Part shown: piece after piece, positions 18,609 to 30,845 of the stretch
Numbering within the stretch: the first letter of the stretch is position 1
How the letters are laid out: each line of letters starts with the position of its first letter
The notes under the pieces: generated by a model
What the model was told of the DNA's origin: nothing
The model's database searches: none
What the model saw: the letters and a program-made list of their open reading frames with translations, nothing else
Translations under genes and position numbers: made by a program
Assembly: GCA_025331445.1 (NCBI GenBank)
Contig: JAIWNE010000015.1
Coordinates: forward strand, 62,001 to 126,000
Reading direction: 5' to 3'
DNA length: 64,000 nt
From: Blakeslea trispora
Taxonomy: Eukaryota > Mucoromycota > Mucoromycetes > Mucorales > Choanephoraceae

Positions 18609-19643
18609 TAAACCAAGAAAAGAAAGGATTACTGTTTTGTAATATTACTTGATTGTATGCATCTATTCTCTATAGTTAGTTAAAGAAAAGTAAAAAAGAG
18701 TGTAAATAGATAGTGTTTGTATCTTATAGAGAAGGAAAATTAGTAACATTAATTGACACCATATTAAGCTGTTTTGTCAAAGAACAAATAAAAAAAAAAG
18801 TATTTGTCTCTACAGTATGATTTAAGTTTGCTGAAATGTCCAGGTAATACTACTGATTGGTATGCATTAACAAACTATCTTTTTTTTCTACAGTCATAGT
18901 AAAGTGCATGTACAATTCCTAGTTTTATAATAAATGCCTCAATCTTGAATGGGTAAACAAAAAGCCCTTTTTGAAAGAGTTTATTGCATAGCTCTGCATT
19001 GTCTTGTGATCTCTATATTCTGAATGCTTGGGCAAAAACACTATTCTACATGCATTTTAAATTTATCTTTTTTTTTTCCTTCTGAGCATACAGTAATCAT
19101 TCTCCTTGAACAGGGCTCATAGTATGCAGGGATATTGTATCTACTGCTTCAATTCAGGAACACCCTAAAGGACATAATAAGCTACTACTATCATGGGACA
19201 CCTGAGTGTATTTTGAAAGTCACACAAATCACATCTTTTAAAGAAACCAGGAACCAATATTTTCCCCCACACAAAATGAGCAATGATATCACTAGCTGTC
19301 ATGATCAACATGGCATGTCAATAGCCATATATACATAAGCATGCAAATATTGTACAGTGCTACATATCCATGTTCTATGATTGAAAGAAGACTCAGTACT
19401 TACATATTATGCAGCAAATGAAAGAGGCATTGAATAATGAAAATCACTTAATTTCTTTTTGGCCGAAATTACACCTGTATTACAATAAGGTGGAGCAAAA
19501 AAAAAAAAAAAAAAACTCCAAATATGGTATTTTCTGAACAAATAATTCAAATATAAATGCATTGAAATCAAACTGTCTCTCTCTTTCTCTTCTTGTATTA
19601 TATTTTCATATTTGCCCTTACACTTCATTTAAACAGTTACAAA
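18609..19643. other. Intergenic region
   Basis: AT-rich spacer between the mitochondrial carrier and the DASS transporter, with an A run at 19498-19515 and a CT-rich run just before 19600. No supportable gene or RNA. Confidence 0.5.
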
Positions 19644-21799
19644 ATGGGCGGTAACTACAATAGTATTGATGTAGCAGATCAAATAGCACCTAATGAGCAA
19701 ACCTCTTTGTTATTACCTTCAAACAATGAAAACACATCACCTACAAAAGTAGAAAGTAATAAATGGTATAGAGGTAGGTTATTCTTTGTGTTTGTGTGTG
19801 TGCAAATCAAAGGTATTCATAGGACATTATAGCATATTATGCACTGAAATCATCGAGCATATTTCAATTAATACCATCGGTAATCCTTGGGTCTATAATC
19901 TGGTTTTGTACAAATCCTACTGAGGAGCTTACGGTCACATCCATCAGATTACTTGCTGTTTTTATAAGGTATGAAGTTGAATCATATTGGTAAAAGTTAC
20001 ATAGTAATGATGATTCAAATTAGCTGTATTTTTGCTCTAATTACCACATCAGTTGATATATCAGTACTCGTCATAAGCTCATTGACCTTATTATCCCTCA
20101 CACGTTCTTTTCAATGTCGAGATCAAGTCAGCGGATTGAGTGTAGAGTGTCGTCTTTGTGGAGAACCCAATCCCTTGACAGAAAAGATATATCAATGTGA
20201 TGGAGGTCAAGAGGCCTTTCACCGTTCATTGGAGGGATTCTCTAGCTCTGTTGTCTGGCTTATTTTCGCTGCTTTCCATCTAGGAAAAGCAGTAGAGGTG
20301 ACTCAGCTCGGAAAGCGTATATCGTTATTGATGATTCGCTTGTTTGGTAACCGTATCATCGGCTTGGGTTATGCTATACTTATATCAGGCAAGAGAGAGA
20401 GAGAAACAATGGATACTTGCCATGATTTCATACATGTCTAACTTTCTTGGGGACAATCTAGAACTATTTCTAGCTCCTTTCGTGCCTAGTAATACCGCTC
20501 GAGGAGGCGGCATTGTGCTGCCTGTGGTTCAATCCATCGCTACTAGCCTAGGCTCAACCCCTTCTCAAAATCCAAAAATAGGCAGTTTCTTAATGCTGGT
20601 TGGAGCACATGCAAATCTTTTGTCTGCTTCCATGTATTTAACAGGTAATCTACAAGAGGAGAGTACTTTAATTTCATGTATGACTTACAGATAGCTTGTA
20701 GGAATGGCACCTAATCCTATTGTCTTGGCAAAAGCAAACACACTTTACCCTGATCTACACTTTAATTTCATGACATGGATCACTGGTAGCTGCATACCTG
20801 CCTTGACTTGTGCAGTTGTTCTTCCTTTAATCATTGCTTGGTCATGTGGTCTGCTAAAGACAAAAGTCAATGAAGAAGAAGAGGGCCAACAGATGAAAGT
20901 AGATGTAGATGATATAGTAAAGCATGCTGTAGTACAACTTCAAAAAATGGGACAAATGTCTTGCAAGGAATGGGTATGTAAACAATGAAATTGATTTCTT
21001 GTACCTCCCCCTTTCTTTCTTTCTTTTTTTTGTCGATCACTCAACCAATTTATGTGTAATGTAGCAATTGTGCTTGGTTTTACTTGGTTGTCTTGTATTG
21101 TGGGTTACTTCAGCTTACACCTCAATGGATTCCACCTTGGTTGCTTTGCTTGGAATAGCCGCTTTATTACATATGGGAACTATTCAATGGAAAGATGTCT
21201 CACATAATACAAATGCTGTAAGTGACACACAATAGTTGAAAACCAAAAACTAACCCCCCTTTTTCTTCCTCCTTGAAAAAAAAATTAGTGGGAGACTCTT
21301 TTCTGGCTAGGTGGGTTTGTAACAATGGCAAATCAATTATCAGAGTCAGGTGCTTCTCAGTTCCTGGGTCATAAAATCTCATCAGCCATCATTCACCTTC
21401 ATTTGCCTCCAGTACCTGCCTTGAGTATTGCGTATTTCTTTACTACCTTTATGTTTTCTTCTCTGAGTGCACACACAGTCGCATTTGTTGCTACCTTTTT
21501 GGATGCAGGTCATGCCTTGGGAGCAAATCCAATGACGCTGACATGCTTATTAGCCTATTTCGGTGCACTCGGAGGCTGTATGGTAAGGAAGAAGATCTCT
21601 CTCTTTTTTTTTAAATACATCATGCTCATCATCTGCTATTTAGACCAACTTTTCGACAGGAAGCTTAGCCATGTATTTCGCACCTGGTTATGTCAAGCGA
21701 TCAACATGGTTTATCATCGGTTTCCAAATTGCCTTCCTTTACTTGTTTGTGTATTTCACGGTTGGAATGGGATGGTGGAAGCTATTGGGATGGATGTAA
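19644..21799 (+). CDS. DASS/SLC13-family anion (dicarboxylate or sulfate) transporter
   Basis: Eight exons: 19644-19773, 19833-19968, 20024-20388, 20462-20644, 20702-20973, 21065-21217, 21289-21582 and 21644-21799. The total is 1689 nt, or 562 aa. A polar N-terminus with a dileucine-like TSLLLP precedes about a dozen hydrophobic segments. Family blocks include GFSSSVVWLIFAAFHLGKA, FVPSNTARGGGIVLPVV, MLVGAHANLLSASMYLTGMA and SLSAHTVAFVATF. These match divalent-anion:sodium symporters, closest in pattern to bacterial and plastid 2-oxoglutarate/malate translocators, although substrate cannot be told from sequence. The third intron (20389-20461) starts with GC rather than GT. Reading through it meets a stop, while removing it restores SELFLAPFVPSN in frame. 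The stop codon lies 41 bp from the stop of the convergent kinase gene. Confidence 0.9.
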
Positions 21800-21840
21800 T
21801 ATTTCAATAAAATCTAAAGTGATACATAATACGTGTTTGG

Positions 21841-24745
21841 TTATTTATTTGAATTGTACATCTTTTCAATTTCATCAAGAACAGCATGATTGATATTTCT
21901 GAGAATTTGCTTGGTATAAAAATTATGGGTATTATGCTCATCATGCTCTTTTACTTTGATGCCCATCTTGTGTCCGGCCCAGCGTGCTTCATACACCATC
22001 ACTGAAAATTTCAAGTCTCCATAATCAGGCACTTTTTGATTTGTCGGTTCGTCTGAAGGCAACGTGACATACTGTTTCCAGATGGCATGAGGACAGACAC
22101 AGTGAAATGTGAACTGATCAGCAGTAGAGCTCGAGAATGGAATATGGAGTTGATCCAATACCTGCTGCAAATCTACTATCATCTGCGTAGGAGTCACACG
22201 GAACAAATGACCTCGGTTAAAGTTGAAGAAGCTTTTAAGAGCAGGTGAAGGAGATTTCTTTCGATTCTTGGAACTGGGTAAGCGTTCAGATTTACTCTTT
22301 TTTAAGACTACAGGAGGCAGCTCTTTTTGATCTATACTCCAAAAAAAAGTGAGTCTCTCCTTTTTCAATAAAAGAAGGGAGAAATAGTAAACACGATCTT
22401 ACCTTCCTGTTTACTTTTGGATGATTGAGAAGGTGAAACTGATTTGCTTGAACTTGATGCTGAGTTTTGAGTCGCATTGTTTTCATGAGGATCTGTCTGC
22501 GTTGGCAAGCTGTCTATGGTAGGCTGGTCAAGTGATTGACGTGTACTTTTATGGCTGAATGACAACTTTCTCCAAGAAGGTCGACGGGATAGCTCATTAG
22601 GCTGACGCTTTTGTTGGTCGCGTGAAGTAGCATCATTACTACTTTGCTTAAGCCAGCTTGACTTCTTTGAGGAACTTGATGTTTGTATGCTTTCTGTTGA
22701 ATTTTGCTTTTGTTGTGCAACAGGATCTGAAGACAGAGAAGATGCAGGCATACTCACATTGGATTTCTTACTGCTGCTGCGGGAGGCAGCTACATGACTA
22801 GGCCTATCTGTATCAGAACCACCATCGTCAGGTAAATTCGTGGATGGACTTCCAATACCAGGGATCTTGAGTCCAAATTTCTTGACAGCCTGAAGACTCT
22901 TTTTACGAATCAAGGTAGAGGTACTCATTCGCTCACTCTTGGAAGGAGCAGGCACAGGGGTATTGGGTGCTGTATCGGTATCTGGCTTTGGCTTCTTTTT
23001 CAAAGAAGGCAGTTCAGGTAATTTTTTTGATGTATCAAATGTTCTTCGTCTCGTCAAGGTAGATTTGCTTCGGGCTAAGGGTACGGCAGGTTCTTGCGCA
23101 TTGTCCGCACTTGAAGATCTGCTTCCAATCAATGTGCTTGTTGATCTACTGAGAGTGAGAGCATTTGGCTCTGCATTCAACAACTGTTGCTTTCGTTCAT
23201 CTGATTCTTTTCTTTCTTTTACAAGGTAATAGATGGATACAAGTGGATCGTACATGGCAGGCAATGTCTGGAAATCGTCTTGAATGACTGTTTTCTTTCG
23301 AGTTGACAAACTGCGTCTCCAGCGAGGTTTGTTGGCTAACGTTTGATCGTCATTAGCCTTCTTTTGAAAGTTTTGATCGATTTTTGAGGCTGCCGATTGA
23401 TATTCAGATGAATGGATAATTTTCTCTAATTTGTCCTTGATTTCCTCGGGGCTTCCAAGGCCAAATCCATGCATGCCTTTGACTATCTCCATATCAATAC
23501 TCTCAATAGGCTGTCTACGAGGTAGGTAGTTGCGAATGGGCTCTTCGTATCCTTTGTTCATCCATGGATGAGCTTGGATCGCCGATAATGTGATACGTTG
23601 AGCAGGATCGACAACAAAAATTTTGGAAAGTAAATCCAGACAGTCTGCAATAGAGAGTGAGTTTGGCTGTGTCGACAATTCATTGTTTCTTACCTTTTCC
23701 TAAATGATCTGGGTAATCCTCAACTACACCAGTTTTGATTTTCTCGTGTAACGCAGGTAAATTGGTATCATCAAACGGGACTCTACCGCAAACTAACACA
23801 TAGAGAACAACGCCGAAACTCCATATGTCTACCTCTGGACCGGTATAGTGCTTTGCTCTCAAGAGCTCGGGTGCAGCAAAATAGAGTGACCCACAAAATG
23901 TGTCAAGTTGTTGTGTTGGCGAATACACGTTGGATAAGCCAAAATCAATGATTTTTAACTGCTCAGATTGAGTGATCAGGATGTTTTCAATTTTGAGATC
24001 TAGATCACAAAGAAGAGTTAACAGACAGAGACATTTTTTTTTTACTGTTGTATATCATGACTAACCTCTATGAACAATTGAATTTCTGTGACAATAATCT
24101 ATACAATTTATCGTTAGAATATCGGATTTACAATTTTTTCTCACTTCAATGCATTACCTAGTGCACTAACAATTTGTCGGGCGAATCTACGTGCCTGTTT
24201 TTCACGGAGCTTTCCATGTTTGATAATATAGTCTAATAACTGGCCACCATCTACATATTCCAGAAACATATAATATTTATCGCCTTCTGTAATATATTCT
24301 TTTAGTTGACAAATATTTGGATGCCGCAATAAACGCATGATAGCCATCTCTCGAATCGTTCGTTGTTCTCTTTCTTCAGGCGTATCTTTTGGATCTCTTG
24401 CTTTCGTTTTTCCTACAAGTGCTTCAAGATCTACTTTTGGCATGATTTTTACAGCATACTTGTATAGTAGAGGATATGTGTGAATGAGTAAGATTTTCAA
24501 ATTTCACAAAGGTAGATTTATATTACTTTCTGCTTTTCAGGGTCGGTTAAACATTCGGCCAGCTTTACTTTACCCATAGAACCTGCTCCTATGGTTTTTC
24601 GGTAAATGACATAGTTCTGAATCTTCATAACCTGATGTCGCTCAGAGGTTTTTCTAGTAAGAGCCTCTTTGCTTTGTTTGGTGGAAGGCTGACGCTTCAC
24701 CTTTTGGTCTGCTGTTTGTGCTGAAATAGCCTCTTCAGCTGTCAT
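21841..24745 (-). CDS. Kin1/Par-1/MARK-type serine/threonine kinase with KA1 domain
   Basis: Six exons: 24745-24527, 24458-24158, 24098-24066, 23999-23694, 23644-22403 and 22331-21841. The total is 2592 nt, or 863 aa. The kinase domain starts near residue 45 with [11 protein letters not shown]. It continues with the lysine in YAVKIMPK, catalytic [19 protein letters not shown] in place of plain DFG, the APELL motif and a C-lobe ending in HPWMNKG. A long Ser/Lys-rich linker follows (about residues 310-700). The last 120 residues (from [12 protein letters not shown] to the end) fit a kinase-associated KA1 domain, which binds anionic membranes. By homology with yeast Kin1/Kin2 and fission yeast Kin1, it would act in cell polarity and exocytosis at the plasma membrane. 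The 3' end is convergent and nearly touching the DASS gene. Confidence 0.92.
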
Positions 24746-26000
24746 AGGAATGATTTTTTGGTTTAATGACGAGCAATAGATAGCAAGAAAGAAAGGGAAA
24801 AAAACAAAAAAACTAGTAGAATTTCTTTATCAAGAAAATATTCGTGTTACGATGAGCACAAAAGAAAACCCAAAAAAAAAGGAGAACTAGAGAGAGAAGG
24901 GGAAATGACAGTTCGACTCATAATGTCCCGTTTGCTGTGTCAGCGTGCATTTATGGCATGATACTCTAATACCTTTATGGCATATGAAACGTGCGTATGA
25001 ATGAAATAGACTTTGTAAGGTATCACCATGGAAATAAGGGCTTGCATGACAAAAAAGAAATATATATTATATTTATATCATAGACAAGTTTCAGTTACAC
25101 ATTCCTTTGCGTCTAAAACAACTAAGGAGGCAGACAAAGAGTGAGAGAAAGAGAAAGAGAAAAAAAGAGAGAGAATATAAAGATTCCTTTAGTATTAGCT
25201 AGACATACCAAGAAAGCGCTTAGTTTTAATGCTTGAAAAAGAACATGTCAATTTTCTTTTTTATTATTTCATCAGGGACCTTCAAGGGCGCTTGGGTGAC
25301 ACACCTTAAATCCTCCATCTATTTAAACAACCACACATTATTTAGCCGTCATAATTTTTATACGCTTTCTTTACTTAAAAATCACATCCTCACATGCACT
25401 TCTTGTATATAAGAAAGCCGTCTTGTTGTCGAGGTGGTTAAGGCTAGCCACAAAGTTTGCATCTCAGTCGTTTATTATCATTAGCTACTTGGAGTACATA
25501 CTTTTCTTTTTTGGCTTTGAATTCAGCCAAGCACCTTCTTGCAAACAGATACGTTCTTCAGACTTCTTTATGTACAGTCTTCTTCTTTTTTTTTTGCAGA
25601 CTCTACACCTTCGCCTTTGGATTTTAATAGAAGACTCTCACCAAACTGTCGTCTGCAAGCAATTACGTGTATTCTAAGCCTTTAGTTGAAGGATTAGATT
25701 CAGGCTTTGTATGTTTAGTCAAAGCAGCGAATTCTTTGTAAAACTTAATGTAACAAATACATTTTCAAAATACCATGGAGATCTATACCAAATACTTCGC
25801 CCTCAGTCCGAACAATATTGCACAAGATACAGTGATCAAAACTTGATGAAAGTTGCGCTGTTAGATCAGAAAAAAGTATGCAAACTTTTTGATATACTTT
25901 TCGTTATGATTAAATGTTGTTTGCATAATTAGTAGTAAAAACAAGATTTTTTGAAAACTTGATCGATTGTATTGCATCTGAAACTCAGTAAGAAGTCATC
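24746..26000. other. Intergenic region
   Basis: Includes purine-rich AGAGAAAG runs near 25140-25175, downstream of poly-A tracts. A segment at 25424-25535 superficially resembles the 5' half of a tRNA (GAGGTGGTTAAGGC) but lacks a credible TPsiC arm. No gene called. Confidence 0.4.
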
Positions 26001-26905
26001 TCAGCATCTCAATCTTCTTCAGAAGACTCTTTTACGGCTTCTTTGCTCAAGAGTTCTTGCTAATATTCTTTGATAATATTTACGCACTTCTTCCAGAATG
26101 AAAGAAGGCTTTTTTCTTCTATTTCTTTCAGCTTATCGTCAAGGTTTGCCTTCAACTTTTGCGCAATCTCATTTAGGTCTGGGATGTATGCAATCGGGTT
26201 CTTTATCATGGACTAGACCTTTTCAATAAGCAGCAACTTGCAATGGTAATCTAGATTCACTTTCTTATCACCATCAACTGGCCATACAACAACATTTTCT
26301 TTGATCATTTTTGCGTTGGTCTTTCGTTCCTGCTTAAAAACTATAAAAGCTCCAAAAATTACCATTATTGGTTTTCTTCCAACTTCATTTACAACACCAT
26401 CTACAGTGGTCCAGGTTTTCTTGTTATGATGATCAAGATGGCAATACGATTCATTCAAGAAAACCTCAGGCTGACAATGACCAGCTAAGTTTTGCAGCCG
26501 TTTGCTGACATACAGATGTCTATAATTGACATTTTAAGGAGCATCATGCCCAATGTTCCTTCTTTCACCCTTCTTGTGTCACAAGTTCAAGGCATGAAGA
26601 TCGCTCAAGAGAACTCAATAGGTAACGTCTAACATATATGAGTCCTTCAATGCCTTTGAGATGTTTTCGGCAGTGTTCGGGTAACCGATTTGGTTGCTCT
26701 TCTTAATGATTTCCAACACAATAGAGCTATAGTTCTCCTCAATACACTTACGAGGACGGCCCATACGCTTTTTTTTTTCGGAAGGTTCCGATTCTTCATC
26801 GAGCAAAGCAATCACACCCAGGAGTTTTCAAGGTATACCCGCAATCGTATGCACCCGCCATCCGAGACCTTGTTCTTGGCAGTTACTTTATACACGCGAC
26901 TTTAA
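26000..26905 (-). pseudogene. Dead DDE_3 (IS630/Tc1-mariner-like) transposase remnant
   Basis: Minus-strand pieces of a transposase in several broken frames. The first (26815-26615) has KKRMGRPRKCIEENYSS, a typical AT-hook-like or HTH lead, followed by a helix-turn-helix-like segment. The second (about 26560-26213) reads VSKRLQNLAGHC, then NESYCHLDHHNKKTWTTVDG and a DDE-like core continuing to KLLLIEKV; in relatives the first motif is DESYVH, with the catalytic Asp here changed to Asn. Further homologous-looking sequence continues to about 26000 with stops. Stops, frame changes and the lost Asp show that it is inactive. Confidence 0.6.
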
Positions 26906-27349
26906 AGGATGTAGGTTTCGTCATTGAATCTGCAAGAGTTGAGTGTGTTTTTTTTGCAGAGATGAAAGAGAAAGACCGGTGCTTTCTAATCATAATGCCC
27001 TCAATCCTATACATCCATTCCAACGGAATAGTCGTGATAAAAAAGAAAAAGAGGCACACAACTATAGCATGGGTTGTAGTTTTTAGAATATCAGGTCAAA
27101 CAGCTAATAACTAGCCAATCAAAAATGTTTTTTGCTTGACCAAATGCTGTAGCTATTTCGTACTTCTATTTGCTAAAATAAAACAAACACTCACAACAGG
27201 CCAAAAGGATAGGTTGCAGGCTGAGCATAAGCAAAGTCTTGTTGACAATGAATCAAATGCTTGTATTCAGGATGAGCAAATTTGCTGGTCTTGAAATTAA
27301 AAAAAGTCTAAAGTACACGAGCTCATGAGAGATGAATGTAATCTTAGCC

Positions 27350-27956
27350 TAAAGCAAGCTACACGTTGGCTGGAGGTAAGAGCAAATAAGGGTGATGTCC
27401 AGAACCGCCATAAAAAAAATCGCTTAATCGAGCAATACAATGGTCGCTTTATTTAAGAATGCTCAAATTCTTGAGAAGTGCACTCTTATATTGAGAATAC
27501 TCTTTTTAACACTCTTGAATCGAGAGACTACTGTATATCAAAAGTAGGAGTGGTAAGCCTGAACATTAATGACCAAAACCACCATTAAGAAAGGTAAAGG
27601 GAGGTAAAACAAAAAAAAATTGTGGTATCTAATGATGATGGTCAAAAGGCACAACATTTGACGATTCATGCCAGAAACCTTGGACGCTTTTTAAAAGTAC
27701 GACGAAATGAAAGGGTTTTACTTTGTTATGGATAATGCGAGAATTCGCAGAAATACAAGGTATTCTCAATAAGAGAAATAGACACTACAAGTGCGTGCAT
27801 CTTTCTCCATATTCGTCTACTGAGCAATTTTGGGCGTTGGTTGAACGTAAAATTAAAAGTGAAGAGCTTAGAGATACTGTAAGAATGGTTGATGCTGCAA
27901 ATGAAGTTCCTGTTCAATGTCTTGAAATGTTAACATTTAAGAATAAAGTGTGAAAT
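27350..27956 (+). pseudogene. Second degenerate Tc1/mariner-like transposase fragment (plus strand)
   Basis: A plus-strand remnant with the signature VMDNARIRRN (second catalytic Asp in MDNA) at about 27726-27755. In a shifted frame it is followed by YKCVHLSPYSSTEQFWALVE, the degenerate form of HLPPYSPxLNPIE-FW in DDE_3 transposases. The frame changes between the two blocks, and a stop follows MDNA. A possible HTH trace (SLKQATRWLE) lies near 27345-27375. It is opposite in orientation to the remnant at 26.0-26.9 kb, so it is probably a separate insertion. Confidence 0.55.
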
Positions 27957-29133
27957 GATCCGTAAATTGAACTTCAAACAACCAGTGAAATTCCATTCTT
28001 TTTGACAAGACCCCCCAATATTTATCTGAAAACCCTTACGCAAAATCCTCACACTGGGAGTATAGTAAAGAAGGTAAGGTCTATTTTTAGCAACAACACC
28101 ATTTTAGAGCGCAGCAAAGAAGTTCTCTTTAAAGGGAAAAGCTGTGCAGAAATAGTGAAAAGTTTTATAGCATGAAACAATACCTTAAAAAGTCAATATA
28201 GTATTATGAAACACTTTGGGAATTCTCTTACACTGACGAAACAAAATTCTCTGTGCAACTTTTGTGTGTGCAAATAACCTGGTACATTCAAGAGGTACAA
28301 AGTGATATTCACTGTCCCTGACTTTTAGCTAGTTTCTCTCTTTACCATTTATGGACGGACAAATCAAAACCAGTTCTCTGTGTCTCAAATCTAGATTGTT
28401 TTACATTGCTTAATGATCTGTTCAACAATAGCCATTTGAAACTGGGTGAATAGAAGCAAGGTGTTTCTTGAAAGTAAAACATGGCGAAAGAAAACGAAAG
28501 GATATCTGCAATTTCTCGATCGAAAACACATAGAGCTATGAGATGACCTATCAGATCACAGCTTTAAAAAGACAAGCATTTGTTTTGTATGCTTTCTAGA
28601 TTGGTTGTAGAGCACTTGATAACTAAAAAAAAACACAAGCCTTTATATAAGAAAGCTTTACAGAAATGTTGATCATGATACAATGACAACACATTGAAAC
28701 TATATGCTATCATAATTTCCCTCCCTTTTTTTTTTGTAGATCAGCTCCATCGCGCGATGAAACTGCTTTTCCCTTTTTGAAACCTTGCTGTCTTTCTTTA
28801 AAGATCTTGTATTTTCTTATAAAAAAAGAATATGTTAATAGTGTTTATTACATCTATGCTTATTTTGTGTCTCCGATAGAATATGGTATTATCAAGCTAC
28901 TAAAAAAGTTTTTGCTTTAATGTTATGAGATTGCGGGGTCCTGTTGATGAAAGCTAAAAAAGACAGACACACCCAGAGAGAAAGGAAGAAGAAAGCAGCA
29001 GATTTATTGGTGCTTTACGATGATGTAATGAATCATGTACAAGGAACACAATGTATGTGTAAATGAGAATGGAAAGGGAGGAGAAGGGAGATGCACAAAA
29101 TAGATAAATATTAAAGGGAAAAAAATAAATAAA
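27957..29133. other. Probably further decayed transposon sequence
   Basis: There are no intact ORFs. Short plus-strand stretches near 28100-28250 (for example KGKSCAEIVKSF) look like the helix-turn-helix start of another Tc1-like transposase with many stops. The remainder is AT-rich spacer. Low certainty. Confidence 0.25.
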
Positions 29134-29860
29134 TTAAGATGAAGATGCTGGTGATAATTTTGTTGAAGAGACTTGTTCATTTAGAGCTATATATGACCAG
29201 TTTCCACTCTTTTGGTCTGGAAAACGTGCTTCCAAGTATTTACGAACAAAAGGACATGTTGGTATCACCAGCAAATTTGACTTTTCCACCCATTGGAATG
29301 CTTTGTATAATAAGAGGTCGCCTAGGCCTTGTTGCCGATATGCAACTGGGATTTCCTATTATAGAAGTGTGATTAATTTTTTTTATATATCAATTTCTAA
29401 AGCAAGAGTTACTGACAATGTGATAAAATTCAATGATATTTCTATATCTTGTCGGTAGATAACATAGTGCAGCTTTTTTTTTAAGAAATAACTGAATGAG
29501 TCTTTTTTTTTTTGGCTTTTCTTTATGCTTGTATCATTGTTTACCTGTAGCGCCTTTTGTATCTAATTTTATTGTAAACATACAGTGGTCAGTGTCATGG
29601 ATGATATTTAATGCGGAAATCGAGAGTGAATGATGGTTCAGTTTTGAGGATGAAGAAGAGATAGATGAAAGGGGCGGCAGTGAATCTGTTGGGTCTGTGG
29701 GCTGTAAGGGTGGTGTCTGTGGCGATAATGGCATCGATAGAATATCTTCTTTTGTGTCTGATGCTGTGTTTCTTAATAGTTGTGGTTGATTTATATATTC
29801 TTTTGCATAACCTGACATTTTAAAATCAGGAGGAGATGGTAAAGGGTGTGTATTTGTCAT
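29134..29860 (-). CDS. NATD1-like small GNAT N-acetyltransferase
   Basis: Three exons, 29860-29545, 29472-29417 and 29355-29134, total 594 nt, or 197 aa. The start at 29860 (MTNTHPLPSP) is chosen, since the upstream in-frame ATG is read from a T-rich tract. Residues 1-90 are a Ser/Pro-rich tail of no known fold. From about residue 92, MFTIKLDTKG, then ALCYLPTRYR, EIPVAYRQQGLGDLLLYKAF and LLVIPTCPFVRKYLEARF match the compact single-domain GNAT group (NATD1, plant At1g77540, bacterial YjdJ). QQGLGD occupies the acetyl-CoA-binding loop, and the CPFV motif contains the group's conserved cysteine. Substrate unknown. The second intron uses GTCAGT as donor, deduced from phase, so the join at HIEIP carries some uncertainty. 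Confidence 0.75.
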
Positions 29861-30783
29861 GATAGAGGTTTCTATGCTATTTGTTGCTATTTTTCTGCGT
29901 TTGCGTCTATCCAATTCGGATAGATAGCTTGTTACTACGTATTTGGGTTGATGTGTCAAAACGAAAAAGAGACAATAAACAAAGCAAAAAAAAAAGACTG
30001 TCTCTTGAAGAAGATGTGTTGAAAAAAAAAGAGGGAAAAAGAAAGAAAGAGAGAGAAAAGAGAGAAATATCACACTTTGGAGTTTAAATTATAAGACAAA
30101 CCGGGATCATAAAAAAGAGAAAGAGAGAGAGTGTATTTTTCCCTTTCTCTAAAAAAAGGGGTGTATGTTGTACGGGACCTGCACGGGTATAATAGAGAGC
30201 AAAATCGACAGAATAAGCTTCATTTTCTTTCCTATTTTTATTGTATTGTCCTAAAGAACCCTTCTTTTATAGTGATATCAGTCATCTCTAAAGTAACCTA
30301 GCAACGAAAGAGCGAGTAGGCAATAGAAAAAAGAATACAAATTTCAAAGAATTAACATGTCGTACCAAAAAAAAAGTTCGATTATGAGATTCCAGATTTC
30401 CACCTGATCATTTATTTTTATCTCCTTTTTTATAATAGAGAAATCTAGACTTTTGGTTCAAATTTCACTTATAAAAACAAAAAAAGCCATTTCTTTTCTT
30501 CTTTTTCTTCCTTTCCCTAAAGAAAAAAAAAAGGTCTTGCTACTTAAACAGGCTATTTTGAATGTTGTGTTCTCTTTAGTAACCAACCTTCAGTTGAACA
30601 GAGTTGGACACAAGAAGTCACGCATTTTATCAGGGTCAATTTCGTTTGAGAAAAAAATAAAAAATAGCCATGTTGATCATAGGCTCCAGAACCTTTTTTT
30701 AATTGGAAACTTATTTAAGTTTATCAATTGACAGACTTATTATGCTGAGTGAAATACGCTCTATGGACATTCTGAGAATCATG

Positions 30784-30845
<62 letters not shown>

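Noticed and set aside
25424..25535. tRNA-like segment (GTCGAGGTGGTTAAGGC)
   Set aside because: It resembles a D-arm/box A, but no anticodon stem, no GGTTCRANNCC box B and no acceptor-stem pairing could be found. At most an ancient tRNA pseudogene.
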